Source of the DNA: Lepidodermella squamata
Taxonomy: Eukaryota > Gastrotricha
DNA: 64,000 nt
Direction: 5' to 3'
Assembly (NCBI GenBank): GCA_047495785.1
Contig: JBLDXI010000013.1
Location: 3,038,001-3,102,000, forward strand
Under the pieces are notes generated by a model. The model was given only the letters and a program-made list of their open reading frames with translations, did no database searches and was not told where the DNA came from. Of the stretch, positions 44,964 to 55,552 are shown piece after piece; the first letter of the stretch is position 1; every line of letters begins with the position of its first letter. Made by a program: the position numbers and the translations under genes.

Positions 44964-46667
44964 ATGGCAAGCGTAAGTAGCAGTACCAAACACAAGATCA
45001 CAATTAACGATGTCAAAAAACCGATTTTCGCGAGACCTCCACCTAAGCTCCGCCCACCGCCTAAGCCAAGTCGTGTTTTTTTCACGCCACCCACTGACAT
45101 GCGAATCGAACCCGCCACAGCCTACGTGACCTATTCGCAGCCACAAACGCCCAATAACTACCAAATCAGGGTTGATCAAAAGCAATCGAAATCTCGAAAG
45201 ACCAGCCTGCAGATAAATAGTCAAAACAAAAGCTTCGTACCGATTGTCAACCAGTTTCGAAGCTTGTCCTTGACTAATGCTGGGGAGGAGGGCGCGGTGA
45301 ATCAAGCTGCTATTGATTCTTTGATCAGGAAAAGATTAGCCCTACAAACATCGACTAATCCAACTCTGACGACGAACAATCTAGGAATTGCTAGGCCGGG
45401 TAAATTACTCGATCTTCTGATTTCCACTGCACCCCGGAAGGATAAACATAGTTATATCCTAACTGTGGAAGGGTTGAGGAAGACGCAACCTGAGACAACC
45501 CCAGCCCCGGCCGAGGATCAAGAGGTGTTGGTTGAAGAGAGTCAAAGGCCAGAACCGCCAGTTGAAAATCGAGGGCGTCGAAGGTGGAGTGTAAGCGCGG
45601 CTTTGCAAGAAACGGCAATACCCGAGGAGAATGAAGAATTTGCGCCGAGTTCTGAAGCTCCAAATCGGAACAACGACTCGCAACCGGCTAGAATTCGCAA
45701 TCAAGAAGCGACCCTTGAACAGGAAATCGACATGCGGCCGCTTATCAAGGCCTATTCGTTTCCTAACCTTGAGTTTAACTTTGATTCAAAACCCGTTAAA
45801 GAAACTCGACCTAAATCAGCTTCGATTGGGGATTCGGAGAAATTGTTTCCTTTGAATGAGGTTAGGAAACATGCGCCGTTACCTCGAATTTTACGAGACT
45901 GGTTACTTGAGCGCGATTTGCCATTGCTGAGCGCGATGACTGGCGGCGATTCCGGTTGGGCGACCCTTGCGACTGGTGAGAATTTCTTGAATGGAACTTC
46001 GCACACTTTGGTCGAAGATCGGCAAGACCAGCCCGAAAAAGAAGCCGTGGAAGGAGAACAAACCGAAGTTCCGGAAACAGCCAAAAGTGACTACACGATT
46101 TTCCTGAGCTATTTCAAGGGCTCGGAAGATAATTTGGGTGAAAAGCTAGCGGCGACCCTTCAAAATTACTACAACGTGGAAACAAGCAATGTGGAAGGTG
46201 AAAATTCGGTAAATCTTGGAATTTTTAAATCTTAGCGGAGGTTCCCATAAACCTTATCGGGACCTTTTCATTCATTCATTCAAACTTTTTCATTTTCTTA
46301 TTATGAAATTTTGAGATTCTTCAAATGCTTTCAGATTTATTTGGGTGTGATTTGCTACAACAAGGCCTATCAAGAATCTGAACAAGGTGAACGTGAAGCT
46401 ATGAAGTTGGCCGAACTCGGTGTTCCTATCCTCTTCGTCAACCTCGACCTCTACTTCGAACCAAGCGACTGTTGGCTGATGGACTTCATTCAGAGCCAAT
46501 CTGCTATAGACGAAAACATGTTCACAATGATATTAACCGATGAATCTTTCGACATCGATTTTGACGTGCTACTACAGGAAATTCGATCGCGGTTGGCTAC
46601 GTTGGAGCAGCAGGCTGCTTTAAACGATTCAGCTAGCGAGACGAATTCAGCCCAGCATGATGACTAA
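44964..46667 (+). CDS. TIR-like domain protein with long disordered N-terminus, two exons, 525 aa
   Basis: Exon 1 (44964-46208) encodes ~370 disordered residues rich in Pro, Arg and Glu (KPIFARPPPKLRPPPKPSR near the start). The start of a TIR-like fold follows at about 371 (DYTIFLSYFKGSEDNLGEKL). Exon 2 (46335-46667) continues IYLGVICYNKAYQESEQGER, EAMKLAELGVPILFVNLDLY and a DCWLMDFI segment, matching the pattern of cytosolic invertebrate TIR proteins: a beta strand, Y.ES..C..E-like helix, PI.. strand, then D.WL. TIR domains mediate innate signalling or cleave NAD. The expected catalytic Glu might be the E of SEQGERE, which I cannot confirm. The phase-0 intron splits the domain. Assignment is moderate because the fold is diverged. 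Confidence 0.5.
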
Positions 46668-47293
46668 TTTTAAACGATTAACCTAATTTTATTGAATTTG
46701 CGTTGAAATATCACACTTTCTGTGCTGTTTGGAAATACAACTGGTTGATAAGGTGCTTGCCGCTTTTCGAGCGTAAATAGCACAATTTAATCTTTGCTAC
46801 ATTTGCAGCAGGAAGCGCTAACAGAGGGTAATGTTAATGGCGTGCAACATCAACCTGTTACCACCCAGCCTCAGCAGGTGTTAGCGGGTGGATAGGGTGA
46901 TATTCCCTATCCATAAATTATGTTGTCAAGCTTTCCTATTAAGGTTCAAAAGGATTTTCCTTATGTGGCCGTGTGACCTATTTATTCTAACCATTGGGTG
47001 CGCAGTAAAAGGCGCCGTAAGGGCTGGAAAAATGTGAAAACTTTGGTATGAAAGCACTGGCACCTCTGCTAATCAATTATTCCCGTCAAAAAAATGGAAA
47101 GACCTGCGTCGAAAACACCAGCCATCGGTTCCCGTGATAGGCAAAATCTTACGTTTGGCTGCAATATCTGCTGACATCAATCAGCGAATTGCGCACCAGT
47201 GTCTAGCCGCTAGACGTTATCGATTTTCCAACAAAAATGCAACATCGAAGATCTCAGATTCAGTTAACCGAAATCTTACACGTAAAAGACAAC
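46668..47293. other. Spacer before PAN gene 1
   Basis: About 600 nt. Contains the TIR-gene 3' UTR and the PAN gene 1 leader. The 30-odd nt before the ATG resemble the leader of paralogue 59707 (gaagatctcagatt / caagaatctcagattt). No exon supported. Confidence 0.4.
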
Positions 47294-49310
47294 ATGAAGT
47301 CAGCATTAGCTTTACTGGCGTTGTTTCCGTTGATCAAGGTTTTGCATGCAACGGGCGATTATTTTATGCCAGCGAATTGCGGTCGGAATTACCGACTGGC
47401 GGCCGCCGATTCGTTCCAACAAATTGCGAACATTGACGTCCAACGATGCGCTGACCTGTGTGACAGAACTGCCAATAATATGTGTCGATCATTCGCGTTT
47501 TACCCAGCTAATGCAACCCAGGCATCTCTTTGCTGGCTGTACTATGGGCATGCTAACGAGCTGTGGGACGGCATGGAATATCAGCCAGGGTGGTACTACT
47601 ACCATTTGGTAATCTAAAAGAAGAATTATAACCTTTTTGTCAAATCTGTAAATCTGTTTTAGCCTCGACTCGGTGAACCTTCACCCTGCAAAGCCAATAC
47701 ATTCCATGGTTCATTTCCATGTCATTAAGTTTCTTTATCCCTTTATTTCTTCGATTGTCTGTAGATTGCACAACGGTGGCCAAGTTAGGGCGCGGTCCTG
47801 GAACCTACAATTTTCAAGTCGACGTTGGAGGGAAGCCCTTCAGAACTGAATGCGTCTACAGGAAACCCGACAGCGCGGTTACAGTTCGGCTCGGGTATTT
47901 TAACGAAAGAACAAATTGATGCCTTGATTTATTTAACTTTTTCTCAAGGACAAACATCGGTACTTCTGACTGTGAGCAAAAATCATCAAGTCAATAAGAA
48001 ACTAATTTCTTTTGCGTTAAACAGTGTCGATGGTTTTCTTCAACAGAATGGGTTAGTTTGAATGCCAGAGTTCCCCAATTTATCAATAATGCTACTCCAT
48101 TCTACTCCATTATAGCAATTCAAGACCTAGATTTCTCTGGAATGAAATGGCAGGACTATAAATGGGGTACGAAAGCAGATTTAATGAAACTGAAATTGAT
48201 AATTTACCTGCTCTGCAAGGATTTGCCTCGAATACTAATGCGACCAAGTGGATTGGCCTAGAATTCGCTAGCGGTTTAACATCAGGAGGTTTGACAAATT
48301 CTTTTGGGTTCAAGTCTGTATGCCAATGTAAAATTGCCCAGATTTCGCGCTGTCAGTAGCTGCTACGCAAACCTGGTGCATCCAATTGCAGCGAATCGGA
48401 TCAATAGCCCAACTCGTTCTGAAGAATGAGTCAAGTGTGGCGAACTGTGCCGTCTTTACGCATCGGCAGGGCCGGTTGATGGTTGTAGGAAGGTCGACTT
48501 GTGTCTGCAAGGATCCGACCAGTGACCGTCTCATTCTCTGCGGCTGCAACACACCTGGAATCAAAAAGGTATCACAAATGCTTCAAATCCAGCTTGAATG
48601 AAATGTTGAATGTGATTGATGTTTCACAGTTCCAATTTGACAGTGGGAGCTCAGCTGTTATCGAAACATCAGAGCCGCCGATGAGCAAAGAGACTTTGTA
48701 TTGGACTTATACTGGATCATTGGCGACAAACTTGGCACTTCAAGCTCAGCCTCCAGCTACATCTTCATTCAAAACTTGGGCCAAAAACACAAGTGGGACT
48801 ATTTATTTAAAATAGCTCTTTTCACTTTTCACCTTTCTTAGATCGCTGGTCGATAGTGTTTTTCGTGAAAACAACTACCATGTACCAAACCATATCATAT
48901 CGGGGAGCCGCCATCGGCAACGAAGCAAATGGATACAAAATCTGCATTACGACATATGGCTCGGTGCGTTTTTATTCGGGTGTTTTGACTGTGATTAGCC
49001 TAATCTTCTTTAGGTTTCATCTTGCGGAGGGGGTTTTATTACTGGCGATTTTCATTACAATGTCAACTTTATCACGTCAGACAATCCTAATGGTTCGATA
49101 TTATACGGAGGGGCTGGCTGGATTCAAAGCTCATTCCTCAGTACTGGCCCTCAAAGCACCGGCAGCCTAACGGCGACAAAGTATAAACCGATTTCCATGT
49201 CTAGTAGAGTCGCTAAAGTTTTAATATTTTTTTGCAGTGCCACTGCTTTTCGATACCGGACGGGCGAGACAGCGACAGAAGCCATAGTTTTGCTCTACGC
49301 TATGCCGTGA
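47294..49310 (+). CDS. Secreted PAN/Apple-domain protein 1, twelve exons, 470 aa
   Basis: Exons 47294-47608, 47663-47708, 47765-47894, 47949-47971, 48025-48051, 48116-48166, 48220-48288, 48342-48568, 48630-48792, 48842-48963, 49014-49180, 49238-49310; every phase fits. Signal peptide (SALALLALFPLIKVLHA), then a PAN-like Cys-rich module to about residue 105 (CADLCDRTANNMCRSFAFYP, CWLYYGHANELWDGMEYQPG). A Cys-containing region follows (CTTVAKLGRGPGTYNFQVDV), then a beta-rich part with WIGLEFASGL, CVCKDPTSDRLILCGC and VSSCGGGF, ending LLYAMP. PAN modules bind protein or carbohydrate; the C-terminal two-thirds is unrecognised. Exons of only 23 and 27 nt are supported by the matching paralogue. 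A 9.4-kb transposon-like element begins 38 nt after the stop. Confidence 0.7.
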
Positions 49311-49348
49311 TCGATCTTGCTCACTTGTTACGCTGCGCGAATTCGACC

Positions 49349-49593
49349 CATGCTGTCGGCAGCGTCATCGGTGCCCATATTGCAAGCCGAAAATCCGCAA
49401 CGACTGTCACGTTTATTTTTAATTGTTTATTAAATATATTATATTAAATAATAATATTGTTAATCGGAATACAATGAAAATATTAAATAGCAACCCCTTC
49501 AACGTTCAACGTTGCTAGGGGGCTCGGATGTGGTTTTCCCTAAAGCGGCAGCTGCTTCTAACCACTTGACGTCGTTATTCGCGCGCCAATCTG
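49349..49593 (+). repeat. Left terminal inverted repeat (245 nt)
   Basis: Inverse copy of 58539-58781, with differences limited to about one substitution (gatgtgg/gatgcgg) and a 2-nt indel (cgcgcgcc/cgcgcc). It begins catgctgtcggcagcg and includes an AT-rich tract and the internal repeat AACGTTCAACGTT. Confidence 0.85.
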
Positions 49594-49905
49594 CCCGTGT
49601 TGGATTTGAGACTGCCCTAATATGTTGTTGATAGCAAACACTTAGAAACTTTGTCCCTTATGGTGCTTCTTGGTGCTTGCTTGCGATGTCTCATATAATT
49701 GTCGGAGATATAGGTTAGCTCGAGGGTAGAACGCAAACCGCATTTTAAGTAACTGATGTTTGATTACATGCCAGCTATTTACGACTTCCTTGGTGCTGTT
49801 AGATTTTATTGCGTCTATCACTTTAAGGCAACGCTTGGTTTTTTAGTTTATACTCACCGGCTTGCAATTTTAATCTCACCTGAAAGTCCGCTTTGTCATT
49901 ATTAG

Positions 49906-51580
49906 ATGGAGAGTTTGACGACTTTTATCCGTAGCAATGTTTATCGCCGTGTTATCGCGAATCAGCCGCTGCTGTCGTCGATCGTTGCCACCGTTGACGT
50001 TAAGCAGTTTTGTGATCTTGCTCGTTCCGCAGTTACGCTCGAGCTTCGAACTTACGGCCAGCTAATTTATGTTCTTAGTACTATTTACAGCCTGAAAGTC
50101 AGCAGGCTGTTTCATGATGCTAATGACTCCCTTTGCATTTTGCAGGTTGATATTGTTAAGCGCGTCGAGACTATCGATACCAACACCTACGTGTCGAAAG
50201 CTCTCGAGCAGCTGGGGTGCCGCTTGCCATCCTGTGATGTGCCCATTATTCGTTCGGTAATTATATACCCAAGATTGTTATTTTTGTTTTTTTCAACTAT
50301 GATGTTGCTTTCAGCTATGCGATGTGGTCTACTTGGAGTCAGCTTCGCACCAGCTTGAGCTGCCTTGTGCCCCGTTGATCGGTACTAATTGCAACTTTGA
50401 TGTGGATTCTGAACCCATCGTTGACGATGGCTTTGGACTCTTGGTTAACGGAGACATCGATTCAACCATCCCGATCTTTGATCTGTTAACTCAGGAGATG
50501 AAAGAAGAGCATGCGTCGTACTTGACTTTGAAAGACGTGCCTGAATGGGATGATCGTGCTGCTATTTTCGATACCGCAAAGCACCTCAACTCCGCCACGA
50601 CGCTGGAGTATGAAGAGAAGGAATTCGACTTCTGGTTTGCCCCACTCTTCAGTCGCTCAATAGCTTTGGATCGCATTGGTGGCCTAAGAAGTGATCACAT
50701 TATCCCAGCTGACGTTCTCATCAGAAGGCCTGCTATCGAAGTTTCTTCTCGTTTAAGGACTAACATTTTCAGCATTCTAGGTTGGGATTTTCATTAATTC
50801 GTTAGCGTTATCTACTATATTTGTTTAGATACTTTACCATTCACGAATATCTTGGATGATTCGTCTGCCTACCCTGACTGCGAAGGTTGGTTTTATAATT
50901 ATTTGGTCTCACTTCTTATCGATATTTATTTTTATATACAGCGATTCATGGTCTTGCATATTCCAAGGAAGTTCGGCTGATAAATTACCCCCGTAAGTAT
51001 TTACAACGACTAATTTTTGAATTGAAAATATCGGTATTCATTTATAGATCGAGACGGATGCGATATCATTCCGACAACTCAGTTTTCGATAAGCCGCCTT
51101 CAGCAGCCTGCTTTGCAGCCGGAACAGATTGACGAAGAAATACCGATATCGCGAGTTCCTCTTGACCGTCTGTCAGCACCAAAGCGAAAAGCAACCTCGA
51201 TTTTGGACAAATACACCCCGATCGCCAAGAAGAGTCTCATGTGTTGTGTTGAATCATCATCAGCCGATGCCCAATCTGAAGAAATTAGTGTAGGTGCGGT
51301 AGATGTTGTATTAGATAGCTCATCTCAGCCTATTCATTTAATTAGCTCTTCAATTTTAAGTTTTGTCGATGACAACGATCGCTTTTGTCAAAATCAGCTC
51401 AGCGTTTTGTGTAGAAATCAGGATGTTTGCTTCAGTCACGTTGTAGAAAATTTAGACCGTAAGGACGTTTCTAAAGCTTTTTTTGGCCTGTTGTTGGCTG
51501 TAAAAAATGATAAAATTAATATAACCACTGTTGCTAATGGTGATCTCATGTTGACTGGTCGTGGCAATATTCAGCAGTAG
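49906..51580 (+). CDS. Cohesin kleisin-like protein (Rad21/Rec8 type), five exons, 485 aa
   Basis: Exons 49906-50256, 50315-50780, 50829-50885, 50942-50992, 51048-51580, all in phase. Residues ~31-83 fit the kleisin N-terminal SMC3-binding helices: the ELRTYGQLIYVLSTIYSLKV pattern followed by LFHDANDSLCILQ matches LRT.G.L...L..IYS.K...L..D.N. The last ~50 residues (ENLDRKDVSKAFFGLLLAVK then LMLTGRG) fit the kleisin C-terminal winged helix that binds the SMC1 head. The middle is acidic and unstructured with a basic APKRKATSILDKYTPIAKKS patch. Cellular kleisins close the cohesin ring on DNA. At 485 residues this one is shorter than typical Rad21. It lies within the element's inverted repeats. 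Cargo role unknown; it might dock the element to cohesin or influence chromosome segregation (inference). Confidence 0.6.
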
Positions 51581-51831
51581 TGATTATACTGCATTTCTTT
51601 TTCTAATTATTCTCTATGTTCGAAACAGCCGAAAAAGTCTGAACTGATTTTTGTAATAATTATGTATAATAATGAATGATCTTATTCGCAAAGTAGAATT
51701 GAATTGATCCCCAAATGGCTTGCTGCAATTTCGATATCTTTAATTTTTCTCAAACTTTGGTATATTTTCATGATCGATTGAAAAAGCGCGGTTGAAATAA
51801 AAGAAGGCGTTATTATATCTCTGTTTTATTG

Positions 51832-52443
51832 CTATGGAAATTCAATGGCCGGAATTTTGCTTTGAGTACAGTTAGGTAGAATCGCTATGCGAAAACGTGC
51901 CAGTGGCGGCGAAAGGTAGCTGCTTCTCATATCGTCTTTAATTTCTTGCCACCACGTTTGCGCGGCATCGTCCGGTGCCAGCAGTGGCGTGATTTCGCCA
52001 GGTGAGAGTGGAGGCAGTGTGTTGGCGATGAGCGGCGATAAATCGCACAGCCCTGAAAATTAATGCGATGAATATGGCTGAAAATATAATAAACTTGAAT
52101 TTACCAATAATTTTATCCGCCTCGAACGTTTCTGCCATCAATGCTTGTTTTCGCAAGAAGTCGCGTTCGCTTATTGTCCGCGCTGAGTAGTTGCATCCCG
52201 TTGGCAAGTATGCTACCGCGCCACACTGATCTGCATTTTTATTCATATATTTATAACAGCCTTAAAAATTCACCAAAAATTACCTTGCGATTTGACGGAC
52301 TGAATTAGCGCAGTTTTGGCTTGTTTGCGGCGCCGATCGCGCTCACGAACTTTCTCTATTTCGTCAGGAGTCCTATTTGCGCGTATCAACCGCATTTGTT
52401 CGCGATGTTGAGCCAGTTGCTCTGCATTTCTGCGCCTGCCCAT
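51832..52443 (-). CDS. Element-borne 168-aa protein, three exons, unrecognised
   Basis: Exons 52284-52443, 52105-52230 and 51832-52052, in phase. The N-terminus is strongly basic and helical (EKVRERDRRRKQAKTALIQS). The middle holds DQCGAVAYLPTGCNYSART, and the C-terminus a Pro-rich SPLIANTLPPLSPGEITPLL followed by WWQEIKDDM. The basic start suggests DNA or RNA contact. It converges with the kleisin gene (252 nt between stops) and diverges from the 178-aa gene over an 820-nt GC-patchy intergenic region. No family recognised. Confidence 0.5.
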
Positions 52444-53264
52444 TTTTTGCTACTTTTCAGTTATGCGGTTTAGGCGTATTTAATTTTTTTCATCCTCTTC
52501 CCACTTGCTTCAATTCGTAATAATATTAGCGCCTATCCACTCGAATGCGCGCGCGCAGCGCATTGAAAGGTGTGCGATTGTTCGATCGTATGCCATTCTT
52601 CTGCGCGCGTATTGAATTCTTTTATTCTCAAATATTGACACCTTTCCGTGGTCATTCCGTGGTCATTCCGTGGTCGGAAGGGTCGAAATTCAGGTTGTAT
52701 AGCGCACCTGTTGGTGCCTAGAAGGTGCCTGGTAAAGCTATATATGCGTGCGCGCGCTCCAAGCAGTAACGCGCCCGCCGCCCGGCGTTTATTAAGGCGG
52801 CGTGAATTCACGGTGTGTCTCTCTGATGTACGATCGGTCGAAATAGCGATCTCAATCTTCCATGTGTTCGCGGCATCGGTCGGTTTGAGTGACATATATC
52901 AAAAATTCGCGAAATATTTTACTTTGGCCCAGTTACAACTCTACACAACAGTTACACTTATTATAAGACTTATCATATATTGCGCTCTCCACCTTAAAAA
53001 TCTTTTTACTTAAGGCGGAAAGTGCGCCTATTCCGCGGCTTGGTGCTATTATTATAATAATTATTGCGGCATTAGTTTTTTCTCATCCAAGCGTTTCTAT
53101 ATTCTACGCATTGATCCAGCTGCGCGCTCATTAATTGCTCATTTTGTTTGGGCATCAGTTAGCCACCTTAATTTGTTCGATATTTCTGTATATATCTACC
53201 TATTTAATACTATTGAATATTTTTGATCCTTAGTTTTGTCATTAACTAATTATACACCTTAATT
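52444..53264. promoter_or_regulatory. Divergent intergenic region inside the element
   Basis: 820 nt between divergent genes. It contains alternating CG tracts (gcgcgcgcgcagcgc near 52545; gcgtgcgcgcgc near 52745), a short tandem repeat TTCCGTGGTCA (three units, 52645-52675), and four TTAAGGYGG or reverse-complement motifs at 52792, 52989, 53010 and 53163. It probably carries the promoters of both genes. Long open frames in it on both strands look spurious. Confidence 0.4.
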
Positions 53265-53855
53265 ATGGCCTATTGTTTGCGAGAGCGCGCAACTTTGAAG
53301 AAGCCTGTGATTTATGGCTCTGCCGTGACTGAATTTCGGCGCGTCGACGATTACTTAAAGAAACAGCAACAAGTGCGGCTAGTACGCGTCCTTGAACTCA
53401 AGCTGTTCGATCCTTTAGCTGTTTTTGATCGCCGAAAAGAAATGCTATTTCTGGCTAACCAAGTGGCTCTAGCACTCGAAACCCAGCTTAATCGCGATGC
53501 AGCTAAGCCAATGCTGAATCAGCTCAAGGTCGTAGCCCGTCATTGCGTTTTTCCCGTAGGTAAGTTGGCTCAGCTGGAAATTTTTAAAAGGTGGGTAAAC
53601 AGTGACTAATATGTGATATCGAGTAAAATGTTTGAATTTTGTAGCGAGAAAAAGCGCTACATTCAACTATCGGCCGAACATCTCTCCGAAATTTTCAGCC
53701 GTTTCGACTTTGCCGTTTCGCTGTTTGCCGTGAAAAGAAACACTAGAACTAGCCTTGTAAATAACGTCTCGTTTTCTATGAAAAAACCTATTATTGAAAA
53801 CTCGCCGCAAGCCATTTGCAAGGCTATAATTCGTATAAATTCAGTTCGATTCTAA
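53265..53855 (+). CDS. Element-borne 178-aa protein, two exons, unrecognised
   Basis: Exons 53265-53590 and 53645-53855, phase 2. Contains AYCLRERATLKKPVIYGSAV, a basic/hydrophobic VRLVRVLELKLFDPLAVFDR helix, and in exon 2 KRYIQLSAEHLSEIFSRFDF. Predicted largely helical; no motif allows a function. It shares orientation with the 126-aa gene 41 nt downstream, so the two could be co-transcribed. Confidence 0.5.
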
Positions 53856-53896
53856 AATCTGTTTTTTATTTATTTTAGAACCTCATTTTATTTAAC

Positions 53897-54334
53897 ATGT
53901 CATCAACAAGTCATAAGCGCCCCTGTCGTAAGGTAGATATCATGGAGCGAAAAGTTAAGGCTACTCCCAGTACCCCGAAACAACGGCGACAACCCCGAAT
54001 CGTGGCTGATCGTCAGAAGACGACGCCAAGCAAAACCGCTGAAGAGGTAATTTTAGTCTAATTTCATTTTTGTTATTTGGCTCTATGTTATATTATATTT
54101 TAGCATCCTGATAATCGTATCCACCCTACAACACCTACAACCGACGAGGAGGTGGCGGCCTATTTCGATCTCGAGCCTCGCGTGCTTATGAGCAATCGAT
54201 ACCGACTTTACCCCGATCACGATCGCAACAGCAGTGCTGCCAAGCAGGAACGCCGGATCTTATTTCGGCTCTTTTGTTCGAGGCTGGGCAAAATACAACC
54301 AGCGCCGAAACCTAAGCGCTTGTTCAAGAAGTGA
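53897..54334 (+). CDS. Element-borne basic 126-aa protein, two exons, unrecognised
   Basis: Exons 53897-54046 and 54104-54334, phase 0. The first half is Lys/Arg-rich with Ser/Thr-Pro sites (KATPSTPKQRRQPR); the second has DEEVAAYFDLEPRVLMSNRY and a basic C-terminus ending PKRLFKK. It looks like a small nuclear, nucleic-acid-binding protein. The start was chosen as the first ATG after the preceding gene. Confidence 0.5.
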
Positions 54335-55552
54335 TACATTTAATTGTCCGATTTTCTCGTTGCTTTTTGTCTAATGAATGATGGCTGCTTCAACGCAATA
54401 TTGTACAATCGCAATTTTTAACACGTAATAAAACACACGCATGGCATGCTTTTTATTTGTTTCCTGTTTATTTATTACCGAATGGCAAATTAGTGAAGAT
54501 TTTTAGCTCGGAAGATCGAACAATACCATTAATAGGTCGGTGCAGAGATAACAGAACGGCTTAGAAAGAGCTGAGTTTCAATGAGAGGATGCTATTTTAT
54601 AGCAAATCAGGAGATAATTCCAATTAGGAGCTCATAAATATTATTAAGGTGGCTTTGTATACATTATCGGCGTAAAACTTTGAAATTATCGAATAATATC
54701 ACAAAAAATATTGAGATAGCTGAAAACGAAAGTCGAGCTAAATTAATACGAATTCATCGAAAATCGGAAAGCGTATATCAATGAAACCAGCCGATGATAA
54801 TAAAATAATGAATTCGCCATATTAATCAAGCACGAGATTTCGTTATAAAAAACGAACTCAGAGAAGAAAATATACATTATTAAACAATATCAAGGCGGTT
54901 TTATATGGCCATAAAACCGACATTCCACCGGATAGATTTTTCCAATAATATAATTATAATTTTTGAAATTATTTAAGGTGGAGAATTATCGAAATACCGG
55001 TAGGACTGGGTAAGACCCCAAATCATTAAGGCGGTTGACGTCTCAGAACGTGATAATTAAAATAGAATAAAACACACGCTTTTCAAACAGCTATTCGATG
55101 ATGATGAACTGATCACCGATGTCGGTTTGCACGGGTTAACAACATATGGAACGATCAATAGTCACGAAGAAAAGAGGAATTAATACATAGTGTTGATTGA
55201 AAAGCGGCGTAGTCAATTTTATACAAAATGAATATATGAAACCACAATTATTCCTATTTGAAAAACGTATTCTCAGAGACGTATCCTCTAATCAGTAATA
55301 CAAGCAATTATTAAGGCGGCGTTAAACAAATATATTGCCCATCGATTAGTGGGACTAGCTAAGACCACAAATAATTATCATTCAGTCAAGATTGAAAACA
55401 AGATTTTTTGCGAATTATAACTACAACGAGATCGCCATCGAAAAATGAAAGTAATGAACGAATACTCATTTTAGTCAACAAAACCATGCAAAACATCCAT
55501 TGAAAGACTCAGATTAATACTCAGAATATTAGTCGTATTGAAATAAGAAAAA
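54335..55552. other. AT-rich convergent region with TTAAGGYGG motifs
   Basis: 1.2 kb between converging gene ends. Very AT-rich, with four copies of TTAAGGYGG (54644, 54973, 55026, 55311) and a near match CAAGGCGG at 54891. No exon. The motif cluster may be functional for the element or the remnant of a tandem repeat. Confidence 0.45.

Noticed and set aside
52533-53013. Two overlapping 110-120-codon frames in the divergent region of the element
   Set aside because: They overlap each other on opposite strands, run through CG tracts and have no splice partners or motif.
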